From DASXYU01 sp036502295 (GTDB lineage Bacteria > Actinomycetota > Actinomycetes > Mycobacteriales > Jatrophihabitantaceae): a DNA stretch of 64,000 nucleotides. Within the stretch, counting starts at the first letter, position 1. Each line of letters begins with the position of its first letter. The stretch is from positions 7,450 to 71,449 of the forward strand of contig DASXYU010000072.1 in assembly GCA_036502295.1 (NCBI GenBank). Direction: 5' to 3'. Positions 61,192 through 64,000 of this stretch are shown here, piece by piece. Below the pieces are notes generated by a model. The model did not search any database, was not told the DNA's origin, and was given only the letters and a program-made list of their open reading frames with translations. The position numbers and the translations under genes are program-made.

Positions 61192-62121
61192 TCAGCTCGT
61201 CGGCTCGGAGGCGGAACGGGTCGTCCTGTCCGTGTTGAACGGGTAGGTCGTGGTCGCGTACGGCGCCAGACCCACGGCCTTCAGCGCCTGCGACTGGCGA
61301 GCCGGGTTGTTCTGCCCTGCCGCGTCGAGTGCCTTGAGATAGTTCTCGTAGACATCGGGCTGCACGATGCGCACTTCAAAGTTCATCTGCGAGTGGTACG
61401 TGCCGCAGAGTTCGGCGCACCGGCCGACGTAGCTGCCCGTGGTGGTCGCCGTGATCTCGAACTGGTTGTCCCGCGAGGTGTCGCTGGTGCCGTACGGGAT
61501 GACGTCGCGCTTGAAGATGAACTCCGGAACCCAGAAGGCGTGGATGACGTCCTCGGAGTGCTCGACGAACCGCACCGTCTCGCCCACCGGAATCACCAGC
61601 ACAGGGATCTCGTCGTTCGAACCGACGGTCGACAGCGGGGTCTTGCCGTCCGCCGTGTACATCGTCTGCTGGCCGTGGTCCTTCAGGTACTCGAACTGCC
61701 AGTTCCACTTGAAGGCATCGACCTGGACGACGACGTCGGGATTCGGGGTCTCCACGTTCACGTAATCCTCGACGACGACGGTGCGCCAGAAGAGGCCGAC
61801 GATGAAGATGAACGGGACGATCGAGTAGACGATCTCAAGCGGCAGGTTGTACTTGGTCTGGCGCGGGATCTCGTCGTCCCTCTTCCGATAGCGGATAACC
61901 GCCCAGAAGATCAGGAACCAGACGACGATTCCGACGGCGAGTGCCGTGACGCCGGTCCAGGTCCAGAGGACGCGCATCCGCTCGCCCTGCTTGGTGACAC
62001 CGGTCGGGAAACCGAAGCGCATCTTGCTCTCGGCGTCCTTGACGGAACAGCCGGTCAGCACCAGAACGAGTGCACCGGCGAGCAGCGCGATCCTGCCGCC
62101 GCGGGCCCAACGACTGCGCAC
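61192..62121 (-). CDS. ctaC: Cytochrome c oxidase subunit II
   Basis: A 309-residue lipoprotein subunit carrying the CuA centre. Seen: signal with lipobox VLTGC (Cys25), two spans (about 52-75 and 98-118), WNWQFEYL aromatic patch and the CuA motif CAELCGTYHSQM with the upstream His in HAFWVPEF. Electrons enter from QcrC. The GTG 62121 is preceded by GAGAGG. No ctaD (subunit I) is adjacent; in mycobacteria it is also elsewhere. Confidence 0.96.
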   Translation of the reverse strand: MRSRWARGGRIALLAGALVLVLTGCSVKDAESKMRFGFPTGVTKQGERMRVLWTWTGVTALAVGIVVWFLIFWAVIRYRKRDDEIPRQTKYNLPLEIVYSIVPFIFIVGLFWRTVVVEDYVNVETPNPDVVVQVDAFKWNWQFEYLKDHGQQTMYTADGKTPLSTVGSNDEIPVLVIPVGETVRFVEHSEDVIHAFWVPEFIFKRDVIPYGTSDTSRDNQFEITATTTGSYVGRCAELCGTYHSQMNFEVRIVQPDVYENYLKALDAAGQNNPARQSQALKAVGLAPYATTTYPFNTDRTTRSASEPTS

Positions 62122-62209
62122 CTGAAACCGCCTCTCGACCGCGTCTGAATGGTCCTGCCGGACGTGTCATGCAACTGATCCGGAGCCTATCGGACACCCC
62201 GGGCGGGGC

Positions 62210-62241
62210 TTGGCAGGGGTGGGGTGATGTTGCGGGATACT
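62210..62241 (+). promoter_or_regulatory. Candidate promoter of asnB (leaderless)
   Basis: GATACT (62236-62241) ends 7 bases before the GTG start. TTGGCA (62210-62215) may act as -35 but the spacer is 20 bases, longer than ideal. Confidence 0.45.
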
Positions 62242-62248
62242 GGGTGCC

Positions 62249-64000
62249 GTGTGCGGGCTGATTGGGTTCCTGTCTTCCAGTGGCGATGCAGGGGGCGTGA
62301 CGGCCGCGCTAGAGGGCTCGCTGCACTCCATGCGGCACCGGGGCCCCGATGAGGGAGGCGTCTGGTCCGACGTCGATGCGGCCATCGGCTTCCGGCGTTT
62401 GTCGATCATCGATATCGACCACAGCCATCAGCCGCTGCCCTGGCTCGGCGGGCGCTACCACCTGATCTTCAACGGCGAGATCTACAACTACCTCGAACTG
62501 CGAGCCCGCCTGGCAGCGGAGTTCGGCGCCACCTTCGAGACCGAGGGCGATGGCGAGGCGATCGTCGCCGGCTACCACTACCTCGGCGAGGCGGTGGTGC
62601 GTGAACTACGCGGCATGTTCGCCTTCCTCATCTGGGACGGCCAGGAACGCGTCCTTTTCGGTGCTCGGGACTGGTTCGGCATCAAACCGCTGTACACGTA
62701 CACCGACGAGCGCGGCTCGTTCTTCTCCAGCGAGAAGAAGTCGCTGCTCGACGTCGCCCCCGCCGAGGTCGGACAGGACGTGGATCTCGCGGCGCTGCAG
62801 CATTACCTGACGCTGCAGTACGTCCCCGAGCCCGCCTCGATGCACGCCAAGATCCGCCGGATCGAGTCCGGGACCTACTTCACGATGCGCCCCGGTGAGC
62901 AGCCGCAGTTGCGCCGCTACTTCCATCCCGACTTCGCGATCCGCCCGGTGCCTGAGCCGGAGAAGTTATATCGGCAGATCACCGAGGCGCTGGAGGATTC
63001 CGTCGCCAAGCACATGCGCGCCGACGTCACCGTCGGTTCCTTCCTGTCCAGCGGCATCGACTCCACGGCCATCGCGGCCCTGGCCAAGCGGTACAACCCC
63101 GACCTGCTGACCTTCACCGTCGGCTTCGAGCGCGAGTCGACCTCCGAGGTGGACATCGCCGCGGCGTCCGCGGCCGAGCTCGGGGTCGAGCACTTCCCGG
63201 TGGTCATCACGGCCGAGCAGTTCGCCGACGCGATCCCCGAGGTGGTCTGGTACCTCGACGACCCGGTGGCCGACCCCGCGCTGGTGCCCCTGTACTTCGT
63301 GGCCCGGGAGGCCCGCAAGCACGTCAAGGTGGTGCTCTCCGGCGAGGGCGCCGACGAGCTCTTCGGCGGCTACACGATCTACCGGGAGCCGCTGAGCCTG
63401 GCCTGGGCCGACCACGTCCCGCGGCCGGGCCGCCGCGCGATGGGCGCGCTGTCGGGGCTGCTGCCGGAGGGGCTGCGCGGCAAGGACCTGCTGCGCCGCG
63501 CCTCGATCCCGCTCGAGGAGCGCTACTACGGCAACGCGCGCAACTTCTCCGGCGCGGAGCTCGCGCAGGTGCTGCGCGGGCACGACCCCGACCTGTCGCA
63601 CGTGCGGGTCACCGAGGGCCTCTACCGGCGCACCCGCGCGGCCGGCTACGACGACGTGACCGCGATGCAGTACGTCGACCTGTTCACCTGGCTGCGCGGC
63701 GACATCCTGGTCAAGGCCGACAAGATGACCATGGCCAACTCGCTGGAGCTGCGGGTCCCCTTCCTCGACGTCGAGGTGTTCGAGCTGGCCCGCACCCTGA
63801 CGCTGGACCAGCGGGTGCCGTCGGGCTCGCAGGCGACCAAGTACGCGCTGCGGCGGGCGATGGAGCAGATCGTCCCGGAGCCGATCCTGCACCGGCGCAA
63901 GCTGGGCTTCCCGGTGCCGACGGCGGACTTCCTCGCCGGCCCGCTGCACGACTGGGCCCGGCAGATCGTCGGGGAGAGCCAGACCGACGAGTGGCTGGAC
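62249..64000 (+). CDS. asnB: Glutamine-hydrolysing asparagine synthase (runs off the window)
   Basis: AsnB amidates aspartate with ammonia from glutamine. 584 codons are present. The start GTG gives Met1 and the catalytic Cys2 (CGLIGFLSS). Seen: the N-terminal glutaminase (RHRGPDEGG, FNGEIYNYLELR), the synthetase PP-loop reading FLSSGIDSTAIAAL, a SGEGADELFGGY motif and the end motif RRKLGFPVP. In actinobacteria this gene (Rv2201) also acts on mDAP in wall precursors (LtsA). Odd: from about 63,036 to the window end every codon I read ends in G or C, unlike the first 260 codons. Confidence 0.95.
   Translation, partial: MCGLIGFLSSSGDAGGVTAALEGSLHSMRHRGPDEGGVWSDVDAAIGFRRLSIIDIDHSHQPLPWLGGRYHLIFNGEIYNYLELRARLAAEFGATFETEGDGEAIVAGYHYLGEAVVRELRGMFAFLIWDGQERVLFGARDWFGIKPLYTYTDERGSFFSSEKKSLLDVAPAEVGQDVDLAALQHYLTLQYVPEPASMHAKIRRIESGTYFTMRPGEQPQLRRYFHPDFAIRPVPEPEKLYRQITEALEDSVAKHMRADVTVGSFLSSGIDSTAIAALAKRYNPDLLTFTVGFERESTSEVDIAAASAAELGVEHFPVVITAEQFADAIPEVVWYLDDPVADPALVPLYFVAREARKHVKVVLSGEGADELFGGYTIYREPLSLAWADHVPRPGRRAMGALSGLLPEGLRGKDLLRRASIPLEERYYGNARNFSGAELAQVLRGHDPDLSHVRVTEGLYRRTRAAGYDDVTAMQYVDLFTWLRGDILVKADKMTMANSLELRVPFLDVEVFELARTLTLDQRVPSGSQATKYALRRAMEQIVPEPILHRRKLGFPVPTADFLAGPLHDWARQIVGESQTDEWLD

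Noticed and set aside
60247..62148. 633-residue plus-strand frame
   Set aside because: Antisense of DUF1697, ctaF and ctaC, all of which have clear family motifs.

Overview
The window is a 64 kb stretch of GC-rich (by eye about 65-70%) actinobacterial chromosome. There is no phage, plasmid or CRISPR signature, and I saw no tRNA or rRNA gene. The lineage call rests on a cytochrome bc1-aa3 branch with a diheme QcrC and CtaF, on mannosyltransferases of the MptB and PimB' type, on a PASTA kinase, a class II DAHP synthase and a 3'-exoribonuclease of the Rv2179c type, and on a gene order that follows two Mycobacterium tuberculosis blocks remembered from general knowledge (roughly Rv2374c-Rv2421c, then Rv2175c-Rv2201). 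The genus cannot be fixed from the sequence. Carotenoid genes and the paired DAHP synthases show it is not Mycobacterium itself.

Region 1 (1-25 kb) is a housekeeping block: hrcA (cut by the window edge), hemW, lepA, rpsT, holA, comEC, comEA, degV, leuS, gpgP, rsfS and nadD, mostly on the minus strand. Accessory genes are set into it: an RNase Sa-type ribonuclease with its own barstar (2.3-3.0 kb), a dienelactone hydrolase and an oxidoreductase, a secreted metzincin-like protease, a large protein with two zinc-protease motifs and an overlapping 85-residue partner (10.1-12.8 kb), MptB, and a drug-efflux MFS gene wedged between nadD and rsfS.

Region 2 (25-34 kb) holds a carotenoid set in which crtI-crtB converges on and overlaps a split lycopene cyclase. 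It then has a Rv2175c-like DNA-binding protein, two methyltransferase-fold proteins, an IPT-NlpC/P60 wall enzyme and the PASTA kinase PknL.

Region 3 (34-49 kb) holds endonuclease IV, two unrelated types of DAHP synthase, a broken DUF222 gene, threonine aldolase, a phosphofructokinase with PPi-type residues, an exoribonuclease, an acyltransferase, glucokinase, an ArsA-like ATPase coupled to an SRPBCC protein, an acyl-CoA ligase and PimB'.

Region 4 (49.5-64 kb) holds an NlpC/P60 hydrolase under a c-di-AMP (ydaO-type) riboswitch, a DnaQ-like exonuclease, CtaG, TrpD, the respiratory genes ctaE-qcrC-qcrA-qcrB, then ctaF and ctaC, and the start of asnB. asnB changes abruptly to almost 100% GC at third codon positions near 63.04 kb.

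A recurring feature is a TANNNT-like -10 box lying 6-8 bases before a GTG/ATG start that lacks a Shine-Dalgarno. I count about 18 such genes, so leaderless transcription looks common. The tightest case is a 22-base divergent spacer at 41.18-41.20 kb where the two opposing -10 boxes share their TA step. Several short in-frame tandem repeats and a 115-base intergenic repeat present twice are also described.
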